From JBDHWG01 sp046328505 (GTDB lineage Bacteria > Chloroflexota > Anaerolineae > Epilineales > JAHCIE01), in contig JAXLWL010000002.1 in NCBI GenBank assembly GCA_046328505.1, forward strand, positions 2,666,001 to 2,730,000: a stretch of DNA of 64,000 nt, in the 5' to 3' direction. The position numbers were made by a program, and so were the translations under genes. Below are positions 18,401-26,900 of this stretch, one piece after another. Each line of letters starts with the position of its first letter. Position 1 is the stretch's first letter. The notes under the pieces were generated by a model. That model was not told the DNA's origin. It saw nothing but the letters and a program-made list of their open reading frames with translations, and searched no databases.

Positions 18401-19032
18401 ATCTTGCCGTCTACGGCTGAGACCATGACGTGCCAGTCGGCCATAGGCGCCGCCGTCGGCAGAAGGACGTGCCAGGCAAGCTGGGGAGCCATCTTCTCGG
18501 CGTAGATGACGAGCTCGGCAGTGGCCGGAACACGTAGCCGGGCTGCATCCGGCGTGGCGGCGGTGGCGATGGCGAGCGCCTGACTCTGTTCGATGCGCGG
18601 TGTCACATCGACATCCAGGTGAGGGAGTGTCTGGTTGAGGACCCACTGGGCCTTGCCCTGCGGAGTATACTGCACCAGGACCTCGCCCAGGTACACCGGA
18701 ACACCCTTGTGCACCTGCTGGAAGCGCACGTGGGTCGCGACATCCGTCTGCCGGACGGCACCGAGCGTCAGATCACTCCCGTCACGCTGCAAGCCGAGGG
18801 CGGGGGCAAGACCCGCCACAACGCCACGCGCTACGGTTTCTGGGTCGCGCCGCGGGTCGACAGTTCCGCAGTCGGTGAGTTGGCGAACGGCGCCCGTTGC
18901 GCTGTCTGTCTTGACGGTCGCGCAGCCCGTGCCGGCCGCACCGGCGCCACTGGGCGCCGGCCCTTGCGCCTGCGCGGTCCCCAGGGCCAGAATGAACACC
19001 AGGATCGGTAGGAGAATGCGAGTCCAACGCAC
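15430..19032 (-). CDS. Secreted M36-family metallopeptidase with duplicated C-terminal domain
   Basis: 1200 residues from a GTG start with AAAGGAC upstream. A signal peptide (RILLPILVFILALGTAQAQ) is followed by an FTP/PepSY-like propeptide. The fungalysin catalytic domain has zinc motif HEYGH in DIVVHEYGHSVQ and the third ligand in GEGFGDFLA. Two copies of an about 200-residue MAM/immune-inhibitor-A-like jelly-roll follow, each beginning FFD(N/S)VENGP and ending GWWVDDV or GWYVDDI. They are separated by a Thr/Pro linker of repeated TPSP. Such domains bind glycans or protein surfaces. No sortase or other anchor is visible, so it is probably exported to break down protein. Downstream of the tRNA terminator, so transcribed on its own. 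Confidence 0.9.
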   Translation of the reverse strand: MRWTRILLPILVFILALGTAQAQGPAPSGAGAAGTGCATVKTDSATGAVRQLTDCGTVDPRRDPETVARGVVAGLAPALGLQRDGSDLTLGAVRQTDVATHVRFQQVHKGVPVYLGEVLVQYTPQGKAQWVLNQTLPHLDVDVTPRIEQSQALAIATAATPDAARLRVPATAELVIYAEKMAPQLAWHVLLPTAAPMADWHVMVSAVDGKILSQWNSIQHDSGTALTYDPNAVQDTGNTSLRDNNHQTSPTLDAARAAVTLTDLDPSTNKLKGQYADMTAPGIQGCDANVHAPYAVAYQPGLANEPSRVYNYTRSDLRFQEVLAYYAITSAERWFQSLGFTNVNNRSVPVNVHCFVDDNSNYTSVDGGLHFGDGGVPDAEDADIVVHEYGHSVQDNQVPGWGPSKNTPQRAMGEGFGDFLAGMANVSKGNPVYQANSKYCIGDWDATAYNPAGGNAGGGCLRWINGRNESTGQDIGQYSGHVVEEHDDGRFWSAALTCVYEGMGGTGQARDDIMKLVLQHHFSLLPDSSDSAFDTAVNALQLADTNLFGGAHKQLIRNCMLQRNLIQLPTAAAPTLTYPAGGESIMAASSIDVKWAANGAASDIAYRVEYTSECQPRGDFFDNVENGPDGWSVQHAQGQSDWRIVSDNGHESLHSWFSPSQTSVSDQYLISPPIHVQPGSLLSFWHRYDLEAFGSSAYDGGVVEVSADGGATWTDLGSQMTQNGYSATVGATASSPLAGRSVFSGDSGGWLETRATLGPWENKVIRIRFRQATDSSAAKSGWWVDDVLVGQPFSITWTPVGVTAPGATSLRWIVPGQTGDNYCVRVRGEGENYKTSAWSAGRPFTVAFVANLAPRLFLPLVAGGSDQVTPSPTPPAPGTPTPTLTPPPTWTPLPTPSPTTTPTPSPTPSPTPSPTPLGANPPKLTYPTGGETIAAGSAITVTWQMPAPQPGASFRLEASQACVPADGFFDSVENGPGGWTTLHGPGTSLWAISTADSHSPSHSWFAKNVDSVADQYLVSQPITPTAGAELAFWQRYDLEASGYDSGRGYDGGVVEISVDNGVTWSDLGAHFTQNGYNRTITDSFHNPLGGRPAFSGDSGGWIESHADLADWAGQAIRLRFRLGTDSSTGRTGWYVDDIHVGAPFTAVWTPVTMTPADVFFYNWTTPNTPTDTACVRVRAEIGGRPPSAWSQSNRFRLVVP

Positions 19033-19132
19033 AGCGGGTGTCCTTTCAGAAACGGATACTGCACACTATGACGCCGGACATATCGCCAGGTATACGAGGG
19101 CCGAGAAAGACTCACGAATTTCTCAGACAAGC

Positions 19133-19159
19133 AAAAAGGGGCGCTCCTGGAAGCGCCCC
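19133..19159 (-). terminator. Rho-independent terminator after tRNA-Leu
   Basis: GGGGCGCT/AGCGCCCC stem at 19138-19159 with a 6-base loop, followed on the minus strand by TTTTT (19137-19133). It lies 10 bases past the tRNA 3' end. Confidence 0.9.
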
Positions 19160-19168
19160 TTCTTCGTG

Positions 19169-19249
19169 TGCGGGCGGAGAGACTCGAACTCTCACGTCCG
19201 AAGACACAGCATCCTAAGTGCTGCGCGTCTGCCATTTCGCCACGCCCGC
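19169..19249 (-). tRNA. tRNA-Leu (UAG anticodon)
   Basis: 81 nt on the minus strand. The acceptor stem GCGGGCG pairs with CGCCCGC, followed by discriminator A. The D arm contains TGGCAGACGC. The anticodon stem CAGCA/TGCTG encloses the loop CTTAGGA with anticodon TAG. A class II-like variable arm (TGTCTTCGGACG) follows, then the T arm with GTTCGAGTC. CCA is not encoded. Confidence 0.96.
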
Positions 19250-19340
19250 CTGCATATTCGATGTCCGGCCCTTCAGCGTCTTACGGGGCAAATAGTAGCC
19301 TCAACACCTCCGCCCGTCAAGCGACACCCTCGGTCCGGCC

Positions 19341-19369
19341 TTGAGGACCTTACGCGTTTTGAGTATAAT
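19341..19369 (+). promoter_or_regulatory. Sigma-70-type promoter for ctaA
   Basis: TTGAGG at 19341-19346, a 17-base spacer, and a perfect TATAAT at 19364-19369. The ctaA start follows 75 bases later. Confidence 0.65.
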
Positions 19370-19444
19370 CCGCGCTAGACGAAGCGGCCAGGCGACCGCC
19401 GTTGGGACGGCCGCAGTGCCCTCGTAGAGAAATTGGGAATTCAT

Positions 19445-20419
19445 ATGTCTCTCAATCGCTTCGCCAAATATGCCTGGTTCGTGGTTGGCCTCAACATCCT
19501 GGTCGTGATGTGGGGCGCGTACGTCCGCGCGACCGGCTCCGGCGCTGGGTGCGGCCAGCACTGGCCGCTGTGCAACGGCGAGATCGTCCCGATGAACGCC
19601 CAGGTCACGACGCTGGTCGAGTTTTCGCACCGCCTGTCGAGCGGCCTGGCGCTCCTCTCCGTCGCCATCCTCGTCATCTGGGCCTTCCGCGCCTACCCCA
19701 AAGGCAGCCCTGTACGGCTCGGCGCGACGCTCTCCGGCATCTTCATTCTCACTGAGGCGCTTGTCGGCGCAGGGCTGGTGCTCTTTCAGCTCGTCGCCCA
19801 CGACGAGTCGGCAGCGCGCGCCGTCTCCATCGCCGTCCATCTCATCAACACCTTCCTGCTCCTGGGCTCGCTGACGTTGACGGCATGGTGGAGCAGCGGC
19901 GGCAGCCGCCTCGACCTGCGCCGCAACAAGGGGCTGACGACCTGGCTCATCCTGGGTCTGCTCGGGATGATGTTTATCGGCGCGAGCGGCGCGATTGTCG
20001 CTCTCGGCGACACGCTGTTCCCGCCGGACTCGCTCGCGGCGGGTCTCTCCCAGGACCTCGATCCGACGGCTCACTTCCTGGTGCGCCTGCGCCTGATCCA
20101 TCCCTTCCTGGCGATACTCATTGGCCTTGGACTAATCGCCCTGGCATACTACGCCGAGAGAGAATCGCCGGGCGTGTGGGTGCGCCGCTCGGCCAACGCT
20201 GTCAAGATCCTGGTCCTGGCGCAGTGGGTGGCGGGAGTTATTAATGTGGCCCTGCTCGCCCCGGTCTGGATGCAACTTTTGCACCTGACGCTGGCCGACC
20301 TGACGTGGGTTGCGCTCGTGCTGTTGAGCGCCGCAGCGCTCGGCGCGCCGCAGCGCGTTGAGGCGCCGTCTGCCGAGCCGATCGCAAGCGGAGGCCCTTT
20401 GCCTGCGGCGAACAAGTAG
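19445..20419 (+). CDS. ctaA: Heme A synthase (CtaA/COX15 family)
   Basis: 324 residues with eight hydrophobic segments in the duplicated four-helix layout of COX15/CtaA. The heme-ligand histidines are visible in FSHRLSSG, VHLINTF, RLIHPFLA and LLHLTLADLTW. The first extracellular loop has YVRATGSGAGCGQHWPLCNG with the paired cysteines found in type-1 CtaA. It converts heme O to heme A for aa3-type oxidases. No ctaB or oxidase gene is near. The ATG at 19445 is chosen over an upstream TTG at 19433; its ribosome-binding site is weak. A strong terminator follows, so the gene is monocistronic. Confidence 0.92.
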   Translation: MSLNRFAKYAWFVVGLNILVVMWGAYVRATGSGAGCGQHWPLCNGEIVPMNAQVTTLVEFSHRLSSGLALLSVAILVIWAFRAYPKGSPVRLGATLSGIFILTEALVGAGLVLFQLVAHDESAARAVSIAVHLINTFLLLGSLTLTAWWSSGGSRLDLRRNKGLTTWLILGLLGMMFIGASGAIVALGDTLFPPDSLAAGLSQDLDPTAHFLVRLRLIHPFLAILIGLGLIALAYYAERESPGVWVRRSANAVKILVLAQWVAGVINVALLAPVWMQLLHLTLADLTWVALVLLSAAALGAPQRVEAPSAEPIASGGPLPAANK

Positions 20420-20439
20420 TTACGTCAAGACGATACGAG

Positions 20440-20480
20440 ACAGGGAGTTGCGTCAGGTCGGCGCAACTCCCTGTCTTTTT
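20440..20480 (+). terminator. Rho-independent terminator after ctaA
   Basis: A perfect 13-bp stem ACAGGGAGTTGCG/CGCAACTCCCTGT (20440-20452 and 20462-20474), followed by CTTTTT. Confidence 0.93.
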
Positions 20481-20618
20481 CTCCCCAATTATCCTCCGAC
20501 TGGCATAGACCTTGCTCCCGTGCGGATAATCGCAGGGTGACCATTTGGGCCAACACGCGCCGCGCGGCGTGCTCCGCGGTCCACCATCCCTATACTCAGT
20601 GTGGATTAGGAGACATAG

Positions 20619-21398
20619 ATGCGGCTGGCAGGCAAAGTTGCACTTATCACCGGTGCAGGATCGGGTATCGGTCAGGCGACGGCGATTTTGTTCTCAAAGG
20701 AAGGCGCCAAAGTCGCCCTGGTCGACCGCGACGAGAAGGACCTGGAAACAACGGTTCAGCAAATCCAGGGAAGCGGCGGGGAGTGCCTGCCGATCGCGGC
20801 CGACATCTCCAAACCAGAAGACATGCGGCGCGCGGTGCAGGCCGCTGTCGACCGCTGGGGCCGCCTCGACACGGTGTTCGCCAACGCTGGCATCAACGGT
20901 GTGTGGGCGCCGCTCGAGGACCTCAAGCCCGAGGAGTGGACCCAGACCTTGACGGTCAACCTGACCGGCACATTCCTGACCGTGAAGTACGCCGTGCCGT
21001 ACCTCAAGCGGCAGGGCGGGGCGATCATCGTCACCGCGTCGGTCAACGGCACGCGCATGTTCAGCAACACCGGCGCGACGGCGTACTCAACCTCCAAGGC
21101 CGGGCAGGTCGCCTTCACCAAGATGATCGCACTGGAACTGGCGCCTCACAAGGTACGCGCCAACGTCATCTGTCCCGGCGCGATTGACACCAAGATCGAA
21201 GAAAGCACCCAGAAGCGCGAAGTGGACGAAGTCAAGATACCGGTCGAGTTTCCCAAGGGCGCGATGCCGCTCGAAGGCAAGCCGGGGACCGCCGACCAGG
21301 TCGCCAAGCTTGTCGCGTTCCTGGCGTCCGACGATGCCAACCACATCACGGGGACAGAGGTATATATCGAAGGCGGCGAGACCCTGCTGCAGGGATAA
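20619..21398 (+). CDS. SDR-family dehydrogenase
   Basis: 259 residues, a classical short-chain dehydrogenase. The cofactor motif TGAGSGIG is near residue 14, an Asp after beta-2 (LVDRDEKD) favours NAD(H), and NAGI follows. The catalytic Ser lies in IVTASVNGT, with YSTSKAG giving Tyr and Lys, then CPGAIDT and a C-terminal ITGTEVYIEGGETLL. AGGAG is eight bases before the ATG. Relatives are annotated as glucose 1-dehydrogenase or 3-oxoacyl-ACP reductase; the following glycosidase genes favour a sugar substrate, but this is inference. Confidence 0.9.
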   Translation: MRLAGKVALITGAGSGIGQATAILFSKEGAKVALVDRDEKDLETTVQQIQGSGGECLPIAADISKPEDMRRAVQAAVDRWGRLDTVFANAGINGVWAPLEDLKPEEWTQTLTVNLTGTFLTVKYAVPYLKRQGGAIIVTASVNGTRMFSNTGATAYSTSKAGQVAFTKMIALELAPHKVRANVICPGAIDTKIEESTQKREVDEVKIPVEFPKGAMPLEGKPGTADQVAKLVAFLASDDANHITGTEVYIEGGETLLQG

Positions 21399-22389
21399 TG
21401 CAGCCGCTCGCAGAGCGTCGCCCACGCATTTGCCAAACAATATCCAGGGGTTGTATACTTCACACCAACCAATGAGGCTTGTATTTGCGCGGTCTTCGGC
21501 GCAGAACCGGCAATTTGGTACCCATTCTTGCGCGGGCAACGCAATGTTGCGCGCGCCTTCGTTAACATCGCACAAGGCGTGTGCCGGGCAATGGCTGCGA
21601 TCCGCAGCGTCCACCCTGACGCGCTCATGATGCTCCCCGACACCTGCGAATACTTCCACTCTTACGAGGGCGCATTCAAAGACGAAGCCGAGTTCCTGTC
21701 GGAGCGCCGCTTCCTCATCCACGATCTGTACCAGGGGCTTGTCAACCGCGAGCACCTGATGTGGCGCTATTTGCTCGAAAACGGCATCGAGGAAAGCGAA
21801 CCTGGCGTGGTTCCTCGACCACCCTGTCAGGCTGGACCTCCTGGGTCTGGACTACTACCGCCACTCGGAGCACCAGTTGCGGCGCGGCCCAGACGGCGAG
21901 AAGATTGACGAGACGGCGGTACACCGCTTCGGCTGGGCCGAATTAGCGCGGCAGTACTCGACGCGCTACAACGGCGTGCCCGTCATTCTGGCTGAGACTA
22001 ATGTGGGCGACCCGGTCGAGGAGCGCGTGCGCTGGTTCGAGAGTCTGGTGGCGGAGACCCGCGAGGCGCGCGCCAACGGCGTACCCATCGCGGGCTTGGC
22101 GCATTACGGAGCGGTCGATCACATTGACTGGGACACCGCTCTGCGCGTGCGAAATCTGAACATCAACCCATGTGGCATGTAGGCGCTGGAGTGGCAAGGG
22201 GACAAGTTGGTGCGCAAACCCACCGCGCTTGTCGACCTGTATCGCCACTATACGAGCTTGCCCGCCGACCAGAGTGTGGGGGAACTGACCGCGCCGGAAG
22301 CTGCCAGGCGCGTGCAGGCCATCTGGGCGCCGGCCACACCAATTGCATACTCTCACTCACCAAACGGCCAAAGGGGGACTACGTTGTAG
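21399..22389 (+). pseudogene. Decayed GH1-like glycosidase
   Basis: A broken relative of the glycosidase that follows it. One frame gives AFAKQYPGVVYFTPTNEACICAVF, WYPFLRGQRNV and MMLPDTCEYFHSYEG up to about 21800. The frame then shifts and continues as LAWFLDHPVRLDLLGLDYY, AELARQYSTRYNGVPVILAE and DHIDWDTALRVRN. At 22180 an in-frame TAG interrupts CGM-stop-ALEWQGDKLVRKPTALVDLY. The 5' end is missing: homology starts at the SDR stop codon, with another shift near 21417. At least three lesions make function unlikely. It probably arose by tandem duplication with the intact neighbour. Confidence 0.82.
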
Positions 22390-22402
22390 AGGAGGAGGCT
22401 TT

Positions 22403-23692
22403 ACGATCACCCTACCCATCACCGCTGACCCTGGGAACTTCATCTGGGCGACCGGTATCGAGGATACCTTCGTCCCACAGACTCGCGCAGGGCACCGCGC
22501 CCTGGACGAGTACGAATTGATGGGGCACTACGAACATTGGCGCGAGGACCTGGCCGTGGCGCGAGACCTCGGCGCGCGTGCCTTGCGCTGGGGTGTCCCC
22601 TGGTATCGGGTCGAGCCCGAGCGTGGCAAATTCGATTGGTCGTGGACCGACCAGGTCATCCCCTACATCGTCGAGGACCTGGGCATCACTCCGATCATCG
22701 ACTTGATGCACTACGGCTGCCCGTTCTGGCTCAAGCGCGAGTTTGTCAACCCGCGCTACCACCGTTATGTGGCGGAGTACGCCGCCGCCTTCGCCCGCCG
22801 CTACAAGAACCTGGTACGTTGGTACACGCCGCTGAACGAGCCACTGGTCAACGCCCTGTTCTGTGGGCAGCGCGGCGCGTGGCCCCCCTACCTCCGCGGC
22901 GACCGCAATTATCTGCGTATCCTGGTCCAGCTCGCCCGAGGGATCGTCGACACAGTCAGGGCCGTCAAAGAGATCGACCCTGGCGCGATTATGGTCCACG
23001 TCGAGGCGACGGGTCTCACACGCGCCATGCGCCAGGACCTCGAGGCGCTCGCCGTCGAAGAGACGCGCCGCGGCTACCTGTGCTACGACCTCATCACCGG
23101 CCGCGTCACGCCGGATCACCCGCTGTTCGCGTGGCTGCTGCGCGAGGGTGTCGCCCTGGACGACCTGGCCGCGCTATGGTCGAGGCCGATTGAGCTAGAC
23201 ATCATGGGGATGAACTTCTACCCGCAATGGTCGTCGCAGCGGCTCGACGTGGAGCGCTCCGGCCGCGTCAGCTTCAGCAACTGGGAAGACATCGCGGGCG
23301 AAGGCTTCGCGACGCTGATTCGCGACTACTACGACCGCTACAAAGCGCCTGTCATCATCAGCGAGACGAGCGCCGTCGGCAGCGATGCCGTGCGCGAAAA
23401 GTGGCTGGAAGCCTCGGTCGCCATCGTCAAGCGCCTGCGCGAAGAGGGCGTGCCGGTGATTGGGTATACCTGGTTCCCCCTCTACACCATGATTGACTGG
23501 CGCTACCGCTTCGAGAAAGGCCCGCTCAAGGACTACTACCTGGACCTGGGGCTGTACACGCTCGACGATTGCAGCGATGACAGCTCGCGCTGGCGCGCGA
23601 CGCCCTTGGTCGGCCTGATGCGCCACTACATCAGCCACCCGGAAGAAGCGGTTGGGTTGCTCTCGATGGAAGGCGTGCTGCAGTTCGCCTAG
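22403..23692 (+). CDS. GH1-like family glycosidase with no normal start codon
   Basis: About 429 residues with a TIM-barrel glycosidase fold of clan GH-A. The conserved N-terminal strand is WATGIEDTFV, the acid/base Glu lies in YTPLNEPL and the nucleophile candidate is the Glu of IISETSA where GH1 usually has TENG. GYTWFPLYTMIDW resembles the C-terminal aglycone-site block. No ATG, GTG or TTG lies at the expected N-terminus. AGGAGG is followed after seven bases by ACG at 22403, exactly where related proteins begin. The other options are a TTG at 22343, inside the preceding pseudogene, or an ATG about 56 codons further in that would delete the first strand. Beta-glucosidase-like activity is a family inference. 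Confidence 0.82.
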   Translation, partial: TITLPITADPGNFIWATGIEDTFVPQTRAGHRALDEYELMGHYEHWREDLAVARDLGARALRWGVPWYRVEPERGKFDWSWTDQVIPYIVEDLGITPIIDLMHYGCPFWLKREFVNPRYHRYVAEYAAAFARRYKNLVRWYTPLNEPLVNALFCGQRGAWPPYLRGDRNYLRILVQLARGIVDTVRAVKEIDPGAIMVHVEATGLTRAMRQDLEALAVEETRRGYLCYDLITGRVTPDHPLFAWLLREGVALDDLAALWSRPIELDIMGMNFYPQWSSQRLDVERSGRVSFSNWEDIAGEGFATLIRDYYDRYKAPVIISETSAVGSDAVREKWLEASVAIVKRLREEGVPVIGYTWFPLYTMIDWRYRFEKGPLKDYYLDLGLYTLDDCSDDSSRWRATPLVGLMRHYISHPEEAVGLLSMEGVLQFA

Positions 23693-23762
23693 CCGCCATC
23701 AGGTCATACCAGACCGCCAACCCGGATGACCGCATACGCCGAAACCAGCAGCCTGCCATGCC

Positions 23763-23881
23763 GTCATTGCGAGCGTCAGCGAAGCAATCTCTCGTCCTTG
23801 CAATAGGCGGCCTACACCGCTACGGCCTTGCTATCACCCACCGAGAGATTGCTTCGGCGGCAAAGCCCGCCTCGCAATGAC
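23763..23881. repeat. Dispersed palindromic repeat, copy 1
   Basis: Starts GTCATTGCGAGCG, has GAAGCAATCTC, then GAGATTGCTTCGG and ends CTCGCAATGAC, so the outer and inner arms are both inverted repeats. The same element occurs at 28796-28917. It lies between the convergent GH1-like and S8 genes. MITE-like or REP-like elements with this core occur widely in bacterial genomes. Confidence 0.8.
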
Positions 23882-23921
23882 CCGCAGCCTGTGTTTTGAG
23901 CAGTGCCGATGGGTGTCACGG

Positions 23922-23959
23922 GGGAGGTAGAGACGCCTCAAGCTGCGCCTCTACCTCCC
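23922..23959. terminator. Hairpin between convergent genes
   Basis: An 11-bp stem GGGAGGTAGAG/CTCTACCTCCC (23922-23932 and 23949-23959) lies just beyond the S8 stop codon at 23982. There is no T-run, so termination is uncertain. Confidence 0.4.
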
Positions 23960-23981
23960 TTGTCGTGAGTCGCGCTAGGAC

Positions 23982-26900
23982 TTACGGCGTCGTCGCCTTG
24001 ATGACGATCGGGACCGTGAACGTCGACGGGGCCACCGACGGACCGAGTAGCACGTCGCCCTGCACGACCTCGCCGGGGCTGACCGTCTTCTTGTAGCATA
24101 CCTGCATGTGGGCCGGCGTGTTCGCCGCGAGCGGACCGTTTGGCACGCCGCGCACCGTCACGTCGAAGCCCTGCACCAGGTCGAGCGTGAGCCTGAAGGT
24201 CGCGCTGCCGCCGGGCACGCTGTAGCCGTGCACCAGGATCTCGTAAGCGCCGTCGACCGGCCGCGTCAGGCTGACCGACTCCTGCGCCGTTGAGGTTGTA
24301 CTGGCCGCGACGACCTCGTCCGGGGAGGTGAACTTGCCGTCGCCGTTGCCGTCGCGCAGCAGGAACAGGTCGAGGTCTGGGCCGATGCCGCCGTCAATGC
24401 TCACCGTCAGCCGTGAAGCGTGGGTAACGGTAAACGCGCGCTTGTAGCTCGCGCTGCCCGGGTCATTGGGGTTGTCCTGGTGGGCCGTCTCCGAGTTACG
24501 GACCTCCGGCTTGCTCAGCCCAAAGCCCTCGGCAGTCAGGCCGGGCAGGTCCAACGTCGCGCTGAAGGTCAGCGGCGTGCAGTTGCTGATGGTGGTGGTC
24601 GTTGTGACGCTGCGGGTCACGCTGATGGCCGAGGGCGATACGGTCGCCGCGCCGACGGTCGTCGTGTACGGCACGTCGAACTTGTCGCCGTCGAAGAGGA
24701 CGTTGTGCAGCCGAATGGCGTGCAGGCCCGCCGCTGCTTCGCCCGCCACCCACTCCTCCGCGCCGCCCGTCGCCGTCTGGAAGCGCCAGAAACCCGGGTC
24801 GACGTATGTGTTCAGGCTGCCGCCGACCCGGTCAAGCGTGTAGGGGCCGTAGTAGGCCGGGTCGGCCCAGTTGACATCGGCATTGCCGGGGTTGCTGGGG
24901 TCGCTGAAGCGGTCGCTGGCCGGGCCGAGGATAGTCGTGTCGATGTCGGTGGGCGGGCTGGCGTCGGCCCAGACGTTCCGCGTGAGCAGCTTCGTGCCGC
25001 TGATCGGGGTCTGAGTGGCGTCCACGAAGTATGTACGCCGGTCTCCCCACCAACGCCCCCCGAACGCCCAGTCGAAATCGCCGCGCACCACACCGTTGTT
25101 GTACGGGTCCGTCGGGTCGTTGGCCTTCGCGCCACCGAGCGTGATCGCGCCGCTGAAGTTGTATTGCGCCGCGACGCTGGCGACGACCGGGATGGTGTCC
25201 ACGCGGTCGGGTATCTCCAGCGCGCGTCCCTCGGCGGACGGAGATGCGAGGGACGCCGGACCCGCGAGCCTGGCATTCGCCGCGACCAGGGGCAGGAACA
25301 GGCCATACGGCGCGCGGCCGGCGGAGGTAGCATGGATAGCGCCCTCGTACTCGCCGGCAGCGGTGTTGGTTGGGATGGCGATGGTCGCCGTCGCCGTCGC
25401 AGTGGAGTGCGGCTGAATGGTCAGGTGGTCGGACGAGAAATTAGCCCATTCCCACGGCTGCCGCTTGTAGAAATCAATCTTGACCTGGATCGTCGTCGTC
25501 GGAACCTCTGGCATCTTGTAAGGGTGCCTGAAGCCTATGTACAGGCCGTCGTGCATCTTCTGCTTCGGGCTGAACATCTGGACTTTCATCGTGTTGCCGG
25601 CCGAGTACGTGTACGAGACGCGCTCGAACTCCCAGCGCTCGAACTCCGTCTTGCTCCAATCCAGCGCCGCCCGCGTAAAATAGAAGTCGCGCGGGGCGAC
25701 GCCGTCGATGTTCGCCGGCTGGAACGGGACCGCGTCCTGGTGGTTGGCGACGCCGTTGCCGTTGGTGTCTGTCCAGAGCTTGCCGTCGCCGTTAATGTCC
25801 GTCCAGTCGTAGATGACCAGGTACCAGCCGTTCGTCGGTGATCCCGTGCCGGTAGGATCAAACTGGCTCATGGGGTAGATCGCCGAGACCTGCATCATCT
25901 CGGTGTCATCGGGGATGTTGTCCAGGGGCATCAGGTAGTCCGGCGCGAAGAAGTTGCGCGGGCTTTCCTCGCTGATGGGCTTGCTCGTGAACGTGAACTC
26001 GCGCCCATCGAAGCGCCGCAGCGCGTCCGCCGATAGCGTCACGTCCACGGCGTGGTCGCTCGGGTTGCTCAGGCTGAAGCTCTGAGTGTCGTTGGCACCG
26101 GGGTAGATAATGTTGGCGAACGCCGGGTATTCTTTCCCGTGGTAGTCGCCGACGCGCCACTGGTCGGGCAGGGCGTAGATGCCCTGGCGGCCCGACGCGA
26201 TGTCCGTCGAGAGGTCGGCGTTGATGCGCCCCGCGCCGGCCGCGAACACGTCGGCGCCCGTGGTCACTGCGCCGGCCTTGAGCAGCACCCGGCCTTCGTC
26301 GGACGTCGGCCAGCGGTCGTTCTTGGCCTTGAACGCCTGGTAGACCAACGCCAGGTTGCCGGCGGCGACGCTGGCAGCACGCTGGGGAGCGTCCCAGGTC
26401 GCCCACGAGTAGTTCCCGTTGAAACCTACATTAATCGGGAGGTCGCCTGAGGCAAAGCCGCCGTCGGCGGCGACGTCCGCGCCGACAGTTCCCCGCGCGT
26501 CGGGCCCTCGGCTGCTGAAAGGCCCCATTGATCCATAGGTAATCTGGCCGGTGCGGGTGATGGAGTCCCAGCCGGTGGACCCCATCTCGAGCGACGCCCC
26601 AACCTTGATGGCGACGCTGGGCAGCGGAGCCCATGCCGTGCCGTATCCCGGGCCTGAGTTGCCCGCGCCGAACACAAAGCTCGTCGTCGGGTTGAGGCGG
26701 CGCTGCATCCGGTCCAAGAGCCGGCTGTAGTAGTCCCAACCGCTGTTCGCAGTGGCGGACGTAAAATAGCCATTACTGGTTATCTGGATGTCATCCGCAG
26801 AATTGGGGATGCCATCATAACCCATAAGCGACAGGTACCAGGCCTGGCGCATCGAGGTGTCGAAGTTGTCGTTGATATCCCCAATCGGAACGAGCTTCGC

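Noticed and set aside
17377..18420. 347-residue open frame opposite the M36 peptidase
   Set aside because: Antisense shadow of the catalytic domain containing HEYGH.
19161..19255. Possible second tRNA beside tRNA-Leu
   Set aside because: Only one cloverleaf can be drawn; the remaining sequence forms the terminator.
24420..25841. 473-residue open frame opposite the S8 homologue
   Set aside because: Arg/Gly/Val-rich antisense shadow; the minus-strand frame has signal peptide and domain motifs.
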